Below are positions 20,385 to 29,784 of a DNA stretch of 64,000 bases, in pieces. Origin of the DNA: Brevundimonas viscosa (GTDB lineage Bacteria; Pseudomonadota; Alphaproteobacteria; Caulobacterales; Caulobacteraceae). The translations under genes and the position numbers were made by a program. The notes under the pieces are model-generated. The model saw nothing but the letters and a program-made list of their open reading frames with translations, made no database searches and was not told the DNA's origin. The DNA lies in NCBI RefSeq assembly GCF_900116065.1, contig NZ_FOZV01000003.1, positions 62,001-126,000 of the forward strand. Direction: 5' to 3'. Position 1 is the stretch's first letter. The number at the start of each line of letters is the position of its first letter.

Positions 20385-22529
20385 ATGGACGACGCCTATA
20401 CGGTGAAGGTGACGGCGCTGGAATCCGGCGAGGAGACACCCGAACAGTTGCAGGCGCTCAAGTCGGGCGACTGCTTTCTCGTGGCGGACGGCTGGGGCGA
20501 CCTGAGGGAGGGCGCCGAGGGCCTGTTCGACAACGACACCCGCATCCTGTCGCGGCTGGTGCTGCGGGTCGGGCAGGCGCGGCCGTCGCGACTGAGTTCG
20601 GGCGTGTCGCAGGACAACGTCTTCTTCACCTGCCATTCCACCAACCGCCCGCTGCCCCCGATGGGGGGCAAGTCGGCACCGGCGGGGGTGCTGCATCTGG
20701 AGCGCCGCCGGTTCCTGTGGGAGCGGCGGATGTTCGAACGCATCCGCATCTCCAACCATGGCGTCGAGGACGTGCTGCTGCCGCTGTCGGTCGACTACGG
20801 GGCCGACTTCGCCGACATCTTCGAGGTGCGCGGCACGGTGCGCGCGCGCAAGGGCGAGATCGCCCCGCCGGGCACCGACGGGCGGCGGGTGACGTTCAGC
20901 TACATGGGTCTGGACGGCGTCGAACGGCGCAGCTGCGTCGCCTTCTCGGAGCCGCCGGCGCGGATGAGCGCTTCGCGGGCCGAGTTCATGTTCAGCTTGC
21001 CGCGCGGGCGGACGCTCGACCTGTACGTCGAGTGCGGCGCCGACCGATGCGACGCGCCCTCCCCCGAGCGCTGGCGGGTGCACGCGTTGCAGGCGCGGCT
21101 GGCGATGCGGGCCAAGCGGCGGCGTGGCGCGTCGCTGCGGGGACCGCGCAGCCCGCGCTTCAACGACTGGCTGGACCAGTCGCGCGCCGACGTGGCGCTG
21201 CTGACCACCGAACTGCCGACCGGGCCCTACCCGTACGCGGGCACGCCATGGTTCTCGACGCCGTTCGGGCGGGACGGGATCATCACCGCCTGGCAGATGC
21301 TGTGGCTGGATCCGTCGCTGGCCAAGGGGGTGTTGACCTACCTCGCCATGCGGCAGGCGACGGAGAGCTCGGCCTTCGCGGACTCGGCGCCCGGCAAGAT
21401 CATGCACGAGACCCGGCGCGGCGAGATGTCGGCGCTGGGGGAGGTGCCGTTCGGCCTCTATTACGGCGGCGTCGACACGACCTGCCTGTTCGTGGCGCTG
21501 GCGGGGGCCTACGCCCGGCGGACCGGCGACCTCGAGACGATCCGGCGGCTGTGGCCGAACCTGATCGCCGCCGTGGGCTGGATGAAGGACTACGGCGACG
21601 TCCAGGGGACCGGCCTGATCGCCTACCAGCGCGCCGCCGAGACCGGCCTGTCGAACCAGGGCTGGAAGGACTCGGAGGATTCCATCTTCCACAGCGACGG
21701 CCGCTTTCCGAAGGGACCGATCGCGCTGCTGGAGGTGCAGGGCTACGCCTACTCGGCCTGGCAGGCGATGGCCGACCTCGGGCGGGCGCTGGACGATCCG
21801 GGAGCGGCGGAGTGGGCGGCGAAGGCGGAGAGCACCCGCGACCTGGTCGAGGAGCGCTTCTGGCTGGAGGACGAGCAGTTCTACGCCGTGGCGCTGGACG
21901 GCGACGGGGCGCCGTGCCGGGCCATCGCCTCGAACGCCGGCCACCTGCTGTTCACCGGCCTGCCCTCGGCGGACCGGGCGCGGGCGGTGACGCGGCGCAT
22001 GCTGTCGGCGGAGTTCCGCTCGGGCTGGGGCATCCGCACGCTGGCCACGGGGCAGGCGCGGTTCAACCCGATGAGCTACCACGACGGCTCGGTGTGGCCG
22101 CATGACACGGCGATGGCGGCGGCGGGGATGGCCCGCTACGGCGAGCGCCGGGCGGTGGCCATGCTGCTGAACGAGATCTATTCGGCGGCGACGCATTTCC
22201 AGCTGCGGCTGCCGGAACTGTTTTGCGGCTTCGAGCGCCTGACCGGGGAGCCCCCGATCGCCTATCCGGTCGCCTGTCTGCCGCAGGCCTGGGCCGCCGG
22301 GTCGGTGTTCATGATGATGCAGGCGGCGCTGGGGGTGAGCGTCGACGCCATCGAGGGGCTGGTGGAGGTGGACGACCCCACCCTGCCGCCGGGGATCGAG
22401 CACCTGGTGCTGTCGAACCTGCAGGTCGGGGAGGCAGTGGTCGACGTGGCTTTCGAGCGGCTGAACGGCCAGACCGTGGTGGCGCCGCGTCGCCACCGGG
22501 GCGATGTGCGGGTGCGGATGCTGCGCTAG
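20385..22529 (+). CDS. Amylo-alpha-1,6-glucosidase family protein (glycogen-debranching type)
   Basis: 714 residues from an ATG with a strong GTGAGGAGATCG leader. Residues 20-210 form the N-terminal 'GDE_N_bis' beta-sandwich seen in this family (SGDCFLVADGWGDL, EGLFDNDTRILSRL). The C-terminal two thirds are an alpha/alpha-toroid of glycoside-hydrolase type, with TPWFSTPFGRDGIIT, DSEDSIFHSDGRFP, and YHDGSVWPHDTA as likely active-site regions. No signal peptide is seen, so it acts in the cytoplasm. Family members are annotated as debranching enzymes but their substrates in alphaproteobacteria are mostly untested. Its TAG stop overlaps the mutY stop. Confidence 0.88.
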   Translation: MDDAYTVKVTALESGEETPEQLQALKSGDCFLVADGWGDLREGAEGLFDNDTRILSRLVLRVGQARPSRLSSGVSQDNVFFTCHSTNRPLPPMGGKSAPAGVLHLERRRFLWERRMFERIRISNHGVEDVLLPLSVDYGADFADIFEVRGTVRARKGEIAPPGTDGRRVTFSYMGLDGVERRSCVAFSEPPARMSASRAEFMFSLPRGRTLDLYVECGADRCDAPSPERWRVHALQARLAMRAKRRRGASLRGPRSPRFNDWLDQSRADVALLTTELPTGPYPYAGTPWFSTPFGRDGIITAWQMLWLDPSLAKGVLTYLAMRQATESSAFADSAPGKIMHETRRGEMSALGEVPFGLYYGGVDTTCLFVALAGAYARRTGDLETIRRLWPNLIAAVGWMKDYGDVQGTGLIAYQRAAETGLSNQGWKDSEDSIFHSDGRFPKGPIALLEVQGYAYSAWQAMADLGRALDDPGAAEWAAKAESTRDLVEERFWLEDEQFYAVALDGDGAPCRAIASNAGHLLFTGLPSADRARAVTRRMLSAEFRSGWGIRTLATGQARFNPMSYHDGSVWPHDTAMAAAGMARYGERRAVAMLLNEIYSAATHFQLRLPELFCGFERLTGEPPIAYPVACLPQAWAAGSVFMMMQAALGVSVDAIEGLVEVDDPTLPPGIEHLVLSNLQVGEAVVDVAFERLNGQTVVAPRRHRGDVRVRMLR

Positions 22530-23554
22530 CCGGCGAGGCCGCGCTCGAGCGCCTTGCGGAAGACGGTGGGCAGGGCGGTTCGGGCCTCGTCGGGAGCGCT
22601 CCACAGGAAGTCACCCCTTCCCTGCCCGGTCCGGACCGTCAGGGTGAGCGCGAAGTGGGTGAAGACGTGCTCGACCGCGCCGGCGTCGCGCCAGTCGGCG
22701 GCGGCGGGGGGCGGCGCTTCGGCGACCGCCGGACCCCAGTCGGAGGTGGGCAGGCCGAGCATGCCGCCCAGCAGCCCTTTTTCCGGACGGCGGACGAGGG
22801 CGACGCGGCCCTGTCCGTCGCGCAGCACCCAGGCGACGCCGTGGCGACGGGGGCGCTCGGTTTTCGGGGCTTTCAGGGGCCAGCGTTCCGGGGTCCCGGA
22901 CGCGAAGGCGGCGCAACGGACGGTGAGCGGGCAGGCGTGGCACAGCGGGCGGCCCGGACGGCAGACGGTCGCGCCGAGGTCCATCAGGGCCTGGGCCCAG
23001 TCGCCGGGGCGATCGTCGGCGACCAGCGAGGCGGCGAGGCGGCGCAACTCCGGCTTCGCCGCCGGCAGCGGCGTCCCGACCGCGAACAGCCGCGCCATGA
23101 CCCGCTCGACATTGCCATCCACCACATTGGCCGGGCGGCCGAAGGCGATCGCGGCCACGGCGGCGGCCGTGTAGGGGCCGACGCCCGGCAGGGCCAGCAG
23201 GCCGGCCTCGGTGTCCGGGAAGACGCCGCCGTGGTCGCGGGCGACGGCGCGGGCGCAGGCCAGCAGGTTGCGGGCGCGGGCGTAGTAGCCGAGCCCCGCC
23301 CAGGCGGCCATGACCTCGGCGTCCGCCGCCGCGGCGAGGTCGGAGACGGTCGGCCAGCGGGCGGTGAAGGCCTCGAAATATGGGGCGGCGTGGACCGTGG
23401 TGGTCTGCTGCAGCATCACCTCGGACAGCCACACGCGGTAGGGGTCGGGTCGGACGCCGCCGGTCGTCCGCCAGACCAGCGGCCGGGCGTGGGCGTCGTA
23501 CCAGTCGAGCAGGGCGGCGCGCAGGGCGGGAACGTCGGCGGGGACGAGAGGCAT
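22526..23554 (-). CDS. mutY: A/G-specific adenine glycosylase MutY
   Basis: 342 residues. It removes adenine mispaired with 8-oxoguanine. The helix-hairpin-helix region is LPGVGPYTAAAVAAIAFG with the catalytic Asp in VVDGNVERV. The iron-sulfur cluster ligands follow as C-x6-C-x2-C-x5-C near residues 193-209. The N-terminal motif SEVMLQQT is present. The C-terminal NUDIX-like domain, which recognises 8-oxoG, contains LLGGMLGLPTSDW. The ATG is at 23554 and the gene is divergent from the DUF721 gene by 22 bases. The stop overlaps that of the convergent glucosidase gene in a shared CTAG. Confidence 0.96.
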   Translation of the reverse strand: MPLVPADVPALRAALLDWYDAHARPLVWRTTGGVRPDPYRVWLSEVMLQQTTTVHAAPYFEAFTARWPTVSDLAAAADAEVMAAWAGLGYYARARNLLACARAVARDHGGVFPDTEAGLLALPGVGPYTAAAVAAIAFGRPANVVDGNVERVMARLFAVGTPLPAAKPELRRLAASLVADDRPGDWAQALMDLGATVCRPGRPLCHACPLTVRCAAFASGTPERWPLKAPKTERPRRHGVAWVLRDGQGRVALVRRPEKGLLGGMLGLPTSDWGPAVAEAPPPAAADWRDAGAVEHVFTHFALTLTVRTGQGRGDFLWSAPDEARTALPTVFRKALERGLAG

Positions 23555-23562
23555 CGATCCGC

Positions 23563-23571
23563 GCTATAGAC
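23563..23571 (+). promoter_or_regulatory. -10-like element directly before the DUF721 gene
   Basis: GCTATAGAC matches the alphaproteobacterial extended -10 pattern GCTANAWC except at the seventh base. The hexamer TATAGA ends at 23570, so transcription should begin at about 23577, the first base of the ATG. No clear -35 is visible. This arrangement predicts a leaderless mRNA. Confidence 0.4.
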
Positions 23572-23576
23572 CAGGA

Positions 23577-24131
23577 ATGCGCCGCCCGCTGCCCACCGAT
23601 GACGAGGTTCGCGAAATCCTGTCGCGCCGGCGCACCCGCCCGGCTCCGCGCCCGGCCCCGAAGGCGGGCCGCGCCCTGCAGGGGCTGATCCGCGAACTGG
23701 ACGCGAAGCTGGGCCGCGGCGCCGGGGCGCTGGAGCCGCGCTGGCGCGAGATCATCGGCGAGCGGCTGGCGCGGGTGACGCGGCCGCAGAAGCTGACCCG
23801 GGGCCGCGACGGCCGCGGCGGGACGCTGGAGCTGCGCGTCGCCGGGCCGGCGGCGCTGCTGGTGCAACACCAGTCGGAGGAGATCCTGCAGCGGGTCAAC
23901 CTGTTCCTCGGCCCGGGCAGCGTGGAGAAGCTGCGCATCGCCCAAGGGCCGGTGAAGCCGCTCGCCGACGCGCCGGCGCCGCCGCGGCGCAAGGCCGCGC
24001 AGCCTCCGCTGCCGGCGTCGGTGGAGGCGGAACTGAAGGCGGGCGTCGAGGCCGCGCCGGAGCCCCTGAAGGGGCCGCTGGAGCGATTGGGCCGGGCGGT
24101 GCTCGGCGAAGGCGGCCGCGGCTCCCGTTGA
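23577..24131 (+). CDS. DUF721 / DciA-like protein
   Basis: 184 residues. The middle (about residues 45-115) has the DUF721 pattern: WREIIGERLARVTRPQKL, GGTLELRVAGPAALLVQHQ, EEILQRVNLFLG. DUF721 is the domain of DciA, the ancestral loader or operator of the replicative helicase DnaB in bacteria lacking DnaC. The N-terminus is Arg/Pro-rich and the C-terminal 60 residues are Ala/Pro-rich and likely disordered. It is divergent from mutY with a 22-bp gap and precedes the DsbA-smc genes. Whether it is the true DciA in this organism is an inference. Confidence 0.75.
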   Translation: MRRPLPTDDEVREILSRRRTRPAPRPAPKAGRALQGLIRELDAKLGRGAGALEPRWREIIGERLARVTRPQKLTRGRDGRGGTLELRVAGPAALLVQHQSEEILQRVNLFLGPGSVEKLRIAQGPVKPLADAPAPPRRKAAQPPLPASVEAELKAGVEAAPEPLKGPLERLGRAVLGEGGRGSR

Positions 24132-24227
24132 CAAAACTTCGCCGCTTCTGTTCTCGAAACCACGGACGCGCGAATTTGCGGGGAATCGCGCGATGCTCCC
24201 GAATCCCGTGCCAGTGAGGAAGACGCC

Positions 24228-24884
24228 ATGAGCGCCACGAAGTCGAAATTCGCCGCCATGAGCCGCCGGGCGGCGATGACCGCCGCGGCGCTGGCCTCGA
24301 TGGCCGCCCTGGCCGGCTGCGGCGGCGGCGGCGGCGCGGGCGCGGCCGCCGAGGGCGACATGGCCATGGGCGCCCCGGAAGGCGCCAAGGTGACGGTGGT
24401 GGAGTACGCCTCGGTCACCTGCCCGCACTGCGCCGCCTGGCAGGAAGAGGTTTGGCCGGCGTTCAAGACCAAGTACGTCGACACCAACAAGGTGCGCTAC
24501 GTCTTCCGCGAACTGCCGACTCCGCCGGCGAACGTCGCCGTGGCGGGCTTCATGGTCGCCCGCTGCGCCGGCGAGGACAAATATTTCGACGTGGTCCACG
24601 CCATCATGGAGAGCCAGGAGGAATGGCGCGCCGGCGTGAACCCGCGCGACACCTTGTTCCGCGTCGGCAACGGCGCCGGTCTGTCGAACCAGCAGATCGA
24701 GGAATGCATCAAGGACCCCGAAGGCATCAAGGCGGCCGACGAGCGCGCCCGCGCCGCCCTGGCCGCCGGCGTCAGCGGCACGCCGGCCTTCTTCGTCAAC
24801 GGAACCCAGGTGATCACTCCGGGCGGCGAGGGCGCGAGCCTCGAGGACCTGTCCAGGGCCATCGACGCCGAGCTGGCGAAGTAG
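24228..24884 (+). CDS. DsbA-family thiol:disulfide oxidoreductase, lipoprotein
   Basis: 218 residues. The N-terminus has a positively charged start, a hydrophobic stretch and the lipobox ALAGC followed by five glycines, so it is probably anchored as a lipoprotein. The thioredoxin fold starts at VTVVEYASVTCPHCAAW with the active site CPHC near residues 64-67. The cis-proline loop is SGTPAFFVNG. It should oxidise or isomerise disulfides in the periplasm. TTGACA at 24128-24133 upstream is a possible -35. The second DsbA gene starts seven bases after its stop. Confidence 0.88.
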   Translation: MSATKSKFAAMSRRAAMTAAALASMAALAGCGGGGGAGAAAEGDMAMGAPEGAKVTVVEYASVTCPHCAAWQEEVWPAFKTKYVDTNKVRYVFRELPTPPANVAVAGFMVARCAGEDKYFDVVHAIMESQEEWRAGVNPRDTLFRVGNGAGLSNQQIEECIKDPEGIKAADERARAALAAGVSGTPAFFVNGTQVITPGGEGASLEDLSRAIDAELAK

Positions 24885-24891
24885 GACGGCC

Positions 24892-25512
24892 ATGGCGGCG
24901 GTGCGGCGTTCCCTGCTGATCGCGGCGCTGGCCCTTCTGGCGCCGCTGGCGGCCGCGCCGGCCGCGGCGCTGGAGCCGGTCGCCCCGGTGACCGCCGCCG
25001 ACCGGACCATCGGCCGCGCCGACGCGCCGGTGACGGTGATCGAGTACGCCTCCTTCTCCTGTCCGACCTGCGCCAACTGGCACCAGCTCGTCTGGCCGGT
25101 GTTCAAGCGGCGGCTGGTCGACACCGGTCAGGTGCGGTTCGTGTTCCGCAACCTGCCGACCCAGCCGGAACAGATGTCGCTGCCGGCCGCGGCGCTGGCC
25201 CGCTGCGCGGCGCCGGAGCGGTTCTTCGAGGTGACCTCGATCCTCATGGCCGGTCAGGCGGCGGTGCTGCGCGGCGGCGACCGCGAGGACTGGTACGCCC
25301 CGGCCATCGCCGCCAGCGGCCGGACCCAGGCCCAGATCGAGGCGTGCGCGACGACGCCGGCCACGCGCGCGGCGATCAACCGCGACGTCGAGACGGCCCA
25401 CGCCGCCGGGGCGCATCACACGCCCAGCTTCTTCGTCAACGGCCGGCCGGTGAGCGATCGGTCGCTGGGCGGGCTGGAAGTCGCCGTGCGCGCCGCACTG
25501 GCAGAGCGCTGA
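24892..25512 (+). CDS. DsbA-family thiol:disulfide oxidoreductase, exported
   Basis: 206 residues with a cleavable signal peptide (AAPAAALEP region). The active site is CPTC in [12 protein letters not shown] near residues 56-59, and the cis-proline loop is [11 protein letters not shown]. It is a paralogue of the preceding lipoprotein but with a different dipeptide between the active-site cysteines, which should alter the redox potential. The gap to the previous gene is seven bases and to smc 13 bases, so the three are probably co-transcribed. Confidence 0.88.
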   Translation: MAAVRRSLLIAALALLAPLAAAPAAALEPVAPVTAADRTIGRADAPVTVIEYASFSCPTCANWHQLVWPVFKRRLVDTGQVRFVFRNLPTQPEQMSLPAAALARCAAPERFFEVTSILMAGQAAVLRGGDREDWYAPAIAASGRTQAQIEACATTPATRAAINRDVETAHAAGAHHTPSFFVNGRPVSDRSLGGLEVAVRAALAER

Positions 25513-25525
25513 GGACGCCGCCCGG

Positions 25526-28500
25526 GTGCAGTTCCAGCGCCTCAGACTGGTCGGGTTCAAGTCCTTCGTCGATCCGACGGAGTTCCATATCGAGCCGGGC
25601 CTGACCGGCATCGTCGGCCCCAACGGCTGCGGCAAGTCCAATGTGCTGGAGAGCCTGCGCTGGGTGATGGGCGCCAACTCGGCCAAGGCCATGCGCGGCC
25701 AGGGCATGGACGACGTAATCTTCGCCGGCGCCGCCAACCGCCCGCCGCGCAGCCACGCCGAGGTCCAGCTGACCATCGACAACGCCCAGCGCCGGGCCCC
25801 GCAGCCGTTCACCGACAGCGCCATGCTGGAGGTGTCGCGCCGCATCGACCGGGGCCAGGGTTCGACCTACCGCATCAACGGCAAGGAAGTGCGGGCCCGC
25901 GACGTGCAGCTGCTGTTCGCCGACGCCTCGACCGGCGCCAACAGTCCGGCGCTGGTGCGCCAGGGCCAGATCAGCGAACTGATCGCCGCCAAGCCGCAGA
26001 ACCGCCGCCGCATCCTCGAGGAGGCCGGCGGCGTGGCCGGGCTGCACACCCGGCGGCACGAGGCCGAGCTGCGGCTGAAGGCTGCCGAAGCCAACCTCGA
26101 GCGGCTGGACGACATCGGCCGCGAGCTGGAGACCACCCTCACCCGGCTGAAGCGCGAGGCGCGGCAGGCGGAAAAGTACAAGAAGATCTCGGCCGAGATC
26201 CGCGCCCTGCAGGCGGCGCTGCTGTACGTGCGCTGGAACGACGCGCGCGTGGCCGCGGAAGGCGCGGCGCAGGAGCTGGCCGAGGCCGACCGGGCGGTGC
26301 TGGAGGCGACCACCGCCTCGGGCCGGGCGCAGACCGCGGCGCTGAACGCCCAGGAGGCGCTGAAGCCGGCGCGCGAGGAGGATGCGGTGGCGGGGGCGCT
26401 GCTGCACCGCGCCTCGCTGGAGCGCGACCGGCTGGACATGGCCGAGCAGCAGGCGCGGGCGGAGGTCGAGCGGCTGAAGGCCGAAGCCGCGCGCATCGCC
26501 GGCGACATCGAGCGCGAGACGGCCATGGCCGGCGACGCCGAGGGCGAGCTGGCGCGGCTGTCGGCGGCGCTGGGGGCCCTGTCGGCCGAAATCGCCGCGG
26601 CTCCTGCCCGCGGGCCCGAGCTGGAGGCAGCGCTGGCGGCGGCCGAGGACGCGCGCAAGGCGGCCGACGCCGAGGTCGAGCGGGTCGCCGGGGCCGTGGC
26701 CGCGGTCGAGGCGCGGGTCTCGGCCGAGAACGCCCGCCGCCGCGACGCCGAGGCGCGGGTGGCGCGGGCCGAGGCGCAGCTGGCCTCGGCGGAGCGCGAG
26801 CGGGCGGCGCTGGGCCCGATGGAGACGCCGGAGATCGAGGCGGCGAAGGCGGCGCTGGAGCAGGCCCAGGCGGCGCTGGCGGCGGCCCGGGCGGCGGTCG
26901 AGACGGCCGAGGCCGAGCGGGGCGACAGGGCGCGGGCCGAGCAGGAGGCGCGGCAGGCGGCGCGCGCGGCCGAAGACCGGCTGGGCCGATTGCAGACCGA
27001 GGCGCGCGGGCTGGCCCAGCTGCTGGTCCAGGGCAAGCGCGAGCATCCTCCGGCGCTGGACCGGGTGCGGGCTGACAAGGGCTATGAGGCGGCGCTGGCG
27101 GCGGCGCTGGGCGACGATCTGGACGCGGCGCTGGACGCGCGGGCGGCGGCCTACTGGGCCGGGGCGGACGTCCCCTCCCCGGTCTGGCCTTCCGGAGTGG
27201 AGCCGCTGGCGGTGCGGGTCGACGCGCCGGATCAGCTGAAGGCGCGGCTGGCGCTGTGCGGCGTGGCGGCGCGCGGCGAGGTCGAGGCTTTGGCGAAAGC
27301 GCTGCCGGTGGGAGCGCGGCTGGTCACGGTCGAGGGCGACCTGTGGCGCTGGGACGGCTTCGTGCAGCGGGCCGAGGCGCCGCGCCCGGCGGCGGTGCGG
27401 CTGGCGCAGCGCACCCGGCTGTCCGAGCTGGAAGCCGAGATCGACGCCGGCAAGCCGGCGCTGGAGGCGGCCCAGGCGACGCTGAAGGCGGCCACAGAGG
27501 CTTTCCGCGCGGCCGAGGAGGCGGTCAAGGCGGCGCGGGCGGCGCCCTTCCCGCTCGACAAGGCGGTCGGCGCGGCGCGCGACCGGGTCGAGGCGCTGGC
27601 GCGCGAACAGGCGCGCAAGGAGGCGCGGGCGCAGGCGCTGGACGAGACCCTGGAGCGGCTGACCGCCGAGGTCGAGGCGGCGCGGGCGGCGCTGGCCGAG
27701 GCGCAGGGGACCGAGGCGCCGTCGGAGACGCTGGAGGGCCTGCGCGCCGAACTGTCGGCGGCGCGGGCGGCGGCGGACGCGGCGCGGGGCGCGGCCGCCG
27801 AGGCGCGGCTGGCGCGGGACGCGGAGGCTCGGGAAGTGGCTGGGCGGCAGGCGCGGCTGGACGGCCTGGTGCGCGAGCGCGACGGCTGGGCCGGACGGGC
27901 GAAGGACGCCAAGGCGCGCATCGTCACGCTGGAGAAGGAGGCGGAGAAGACCGCGGCCCGCCTGCAGGCGGCGGCGGATGCGCCGGACCAGCTGGCGGCG
28001 CAGCGCTCGACCCTGCTGGACGCCCTGACCTCGGCCGAGACCCGTCGGAGGGCGGCGGCGGACGCCCTGGCCACGGCCGAGGCCGCCGCGGGCGAGGCCG
28101 ACCGGGCGGCGCGGGCCGCCGAGAGCGCCGCCTCGCAGGCGCGCGAGGCCCGGGCCGGGCTGGCGGCGCGGGCCGAGGCGGCCGCGGAACGGCTGGCCGA
28201 GGCCGAGCAGAACGTGCGCGAGACGGCGCAGATGTCGCCCGAGGAACTGGGCCAGAAGCTGCAGGACGACGCCATCGCACGCCCGCCCGACGCCGCCGGG
28301 GCCGAGAGCCTGCTCTACGGCCTGGAGCGCGAGCGGGAAGCGCTGGGCGCGGTCAACCTGCTGGCCGAGGAGGAAGCCAACGAATACGGCGACCGGCTGC
28401 AGACCATGAAGGTCGAGCGCTCGGACCTGACGTCGGCCATCGCCAAGCTCCGCGACGGGATCGATGAGTTGAACGCCGAGGGGCGCGAACGGCTGATCGC

Positions 28501-28963
28501 CGCCTTCGACATCATCAACGACAACTTCAAGACCCTGTTCGAGGCCCTGTTCGGCGGCGGCCAGGCCGAACTGAAGCTGGTGGAGTCGGACGACCCGCTG
28601 GAGGCGGGGCTGGAGATCTACGCCTGCCCGCCGGGCAAGCGGCTGGCGGTGATGAGCCTGATGTCGGGGGGCGAGCAGGCCCTGACGGCGGCGGCGCTGA
28701 TCTTCGCCGTGTTCCTCGCCAATCCGGCCCCGGTCTGCGTGCTGGACGAGGTCGACGCACCGCTGGACGACGCGAACGTGGACCGTTTCTGCCGCATGCT
28801 GGACGAGATGCGGAAGCGCACCGACACCCGCTTCATCGTCATCACCCACAACCCGGTGACCATGAGCCGGATGGACCGGTTGTACGGCGTGACCATGCCG
28901 GAGCGGGGTGTAAGCCAGCTGGTCAGCGTGGACCTGACGCAGGCGGAGAAGCTGGTGGCGTGA
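25526..28963 (+). CDS. smc: Chromosome segregation protein SMC
   Basis: 1145 residues from a GTG at 25526. SMC dimers with ScpAB compact and align chromosome arms. The N-terminal head has [10 protein letters not shown] and Walker [10 protein letters not shown]. Long Ala/Glu/Arg-rich coiled coils flank a hinge at about residues 505-630 ([34 protein letters not shown]). The C-terminal head has the signature LMSGGEQAL and Walker [16 protein letters not shown]. Length and order are normal. The coils are very alanine-rich, in line with the high GC. It converges on the WecB/TagA gene. Confidence 0.97.
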   Translation: MQFQRLRLVGFKSFVDPTEFHIEPGLTGIVGPNGCGKSNVLESLRWVMGANSAKAMRGQGMDDVIFAGAANRPPRSHAEVQLTIDNAQRRAPQPFTDSAMLEVSRRIDRGQGSTYRINGKEVRARDVQLLFADASTGANSPALVRQGQISELIAAKPQNRRRILEEAGGVAGLHTRRHEAELRLKAAEANLERLDDIGRELETTLTRLKREARQAEKYKKISAEIRALQAALLYVRWNDARVAAEGAAQELAEADRAVLEATTASGRAQTAALNAQEALKPAREEDAVAGALLHRASLERDRLDMAEQQARAEVERLKAEAARIAGDIERETAMAGDAEGELARLSAALGALSAEIAAAPARGPELEAALAAAEDARKAADAEVERVAGAVAAVEARVSAENARRRDAEARVARAEAQLASAERERAALGPMETPEIEAAKAALEQAQAALAAARAAVETAEAERGDRARAEQEARQAARAAEDRLGRLQTEARGLAQLLVQGKREHPPALDRVRADKGYEAALAAALGDDLDAALDARAAAYWAGADVPSPVWPSGVEPLAVRVDAPDQLKARLALCGVAARGEVEALAKALPVGARLVTVEGDLWRWDGFVQRAEAPRPAAVRLAQRTRLSELEAEIDAGKPALEAAQATLKAATEAFRAAEEAVKAARAAPFPLDKAVGAARDRVEALAREQARKEARAQALDETLERLTAEVEAARAALAEAQGTEAPSETLEGLRAELSAARAAADAARGAAAEARLARDAEAREVAGRQARLDGLVRERDGWAGRAKDAKARIVTLEKEAEKTAARLQAAADAPDQLAAQRSTLLDALTSAETRRRAAADALATAEAAAGEADRAARAAESAASQAREARAGLAARAEAAAERLAEAEQNVRETAQMSPEELGQKLQDDAIARPPDAAGAESLLYGLEREREALGAVNLLAEEEANEYGDRLQTMKVERSDLTSAIAKLRDGIDELNAEGRERLIAAFDIINDNFKTLFEALFGGGQAELKLVESDDPLEAGLEIYACPPGKRLAVMSLMSGGEQALTAAALIFAVFLANPAPVCVLDEVDAPLDDANVDRFCRMLDEMRKRTDTRFIVITHNPVTMSRMDRLYGVTMPERGVSQLVSVDLTQAEKLVA

Positions 28964-28970
28964 GGCGGCC

Positions 28971-29043
28971 GGTGATCGTGGCTGGCGGCTGGCCAAACCG
29001 CCGGGGATGTCCACCGGCCACCAGCCGCCGGTCGCCAATCACC
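28971..29043. terminator. Long imperfect hairpin between convergent smc and WecB/TagA genes
   Basis: Outer arms GGTGAT (28971-28976) and ATCACC (29038-29043), then TGGC/GCCA, then GGCGGCTGG (28984-28992) and CCAGCCGCC (29021-29029) can pair around a 28-base loop. No T run is present, but the element spans the whole gap between the convergent stops and could block read-through in both directions. Confidence 0.45.
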
Positions 29044-29761
29044 CCTTCAGCACTTCCGTCTTCAGGAACCAGCCGAAGATGGCCGGCCCCTCGATCACAT
29101 AGCGGCGGAACATGCGGCGGGGCTGGCTGGCGAGGCGGTGCAGCCATTCCAGCGACAGGCGCTGGAAGATGGCCGGGGCGCGGTGCTGGCGGCCGGTGAG
29201 GAAGTCGACCGAGGCGCCGACGCAGAGGGTGACGCCGCGCTCGCGGCCGGCGATGCGCAGGGCGTGGGCGAACATCTCCTGCTTGGGAAACGAGACGCAG
29301 GCGAGGAGAACGTCCCATTCAGCCTTCGCGGCGGCGTCGACGGCGGCCAGCCAGGCCGGCGTGCCGGGGGTCAGCATCGGGGCCTCGAGGAAGACGAAGC
29401 GGCGGCGCGGGAAGCGCGCCTGGAGGGTGTGGAAGGCCTCGAGGTCGGGTCCGAACACGGCCCAGGTCAGGTCCGCCCCGACCTCGGAAGCAAGCAGGTC
29501 GGCGGTCAGGTCGGAGCCCGGATAGACCGACAGTCGGCGGCCGCGCAGGCGGGCGAGGTGGGCGAGGATGCGGCTGTCGCAGATGTGCAGGGCGGCGCCG
29601 CGATAGACGTCGGCGGGGACGCGCCCGTCCATCAGCTTGATGACGTGGTCAACGTTGGGGGTGACGACGTAACCGTAGGGACCGCGGGCGCGCTCGGCCA
29701 CCCCGGCCAGCAGGGCGGGGCGGTCGCCGTCGGCGAAGTCCAGCGTCATGAAGCGGGTCAT
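29039..29761 (-). CDS. WecB/TagA/CpsF family (GT26) glycosyltransferase
   Basis: 240 residues. The family pattern is complete: VTPNVDHV with the catalytic Asp near residue 38, the GSDLTADLL region, VSFPKQEMFAH, CVGASVDFLTG, and the C-terminal RLSLEWLHRLASQPRRMFRRY. GT26 enzymes transfer an aminosugar such as ManNAc or ManNAcA to a lipid-linked sugar in surface polysaccharide synthesis. The next gene upstream on the same strand is MscS, 23 bases away, which places this gene at the tail of the mraZ-murG run. No other polysaccharide gene is adjacent. Confidence 0.88.
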   Translation of the reverse strand: MTRFMTLDFADGDRPALLAGVAERARGPYGYVVTPNVDHVIKLMDGRVPADVYRGAALHICDSRILAHLARLRGRRLSVYPGSDLTADLLASEVGADLTWAVFGPDLEAFHTLQARFPRRRFVFLEAPMLTPGTPAWLAAVDAAAKAEWDVLLACVSFPKQEMFAHALRIAGRERGVTLCVGASVDFLTGRQHRAPAIFQRLSLEWLHRLASQPRRMFRRYVIEGPAIFGWFLKTEVLKG

Positions 29762-29784
29762 GGACCGAGACTAGCCGGCCGGGG

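Noticed and set aside
19530..22604. A 1024-codon minus-strand frame opposite the glycosyltransferase and glucosidase genes
   Set aside because: Low-complexity Arg/Pro/Gly/His product spanning two good plus-strand genes, without start signal or domain.
25436..29038. A 1200-codon minus-strand frame opposite smc
   Set aside because: Antisense of the GC-rich coiled-coil coding sequence; composition is Arg/Leu/Gly/Gln repeats mirroring SMC codons.
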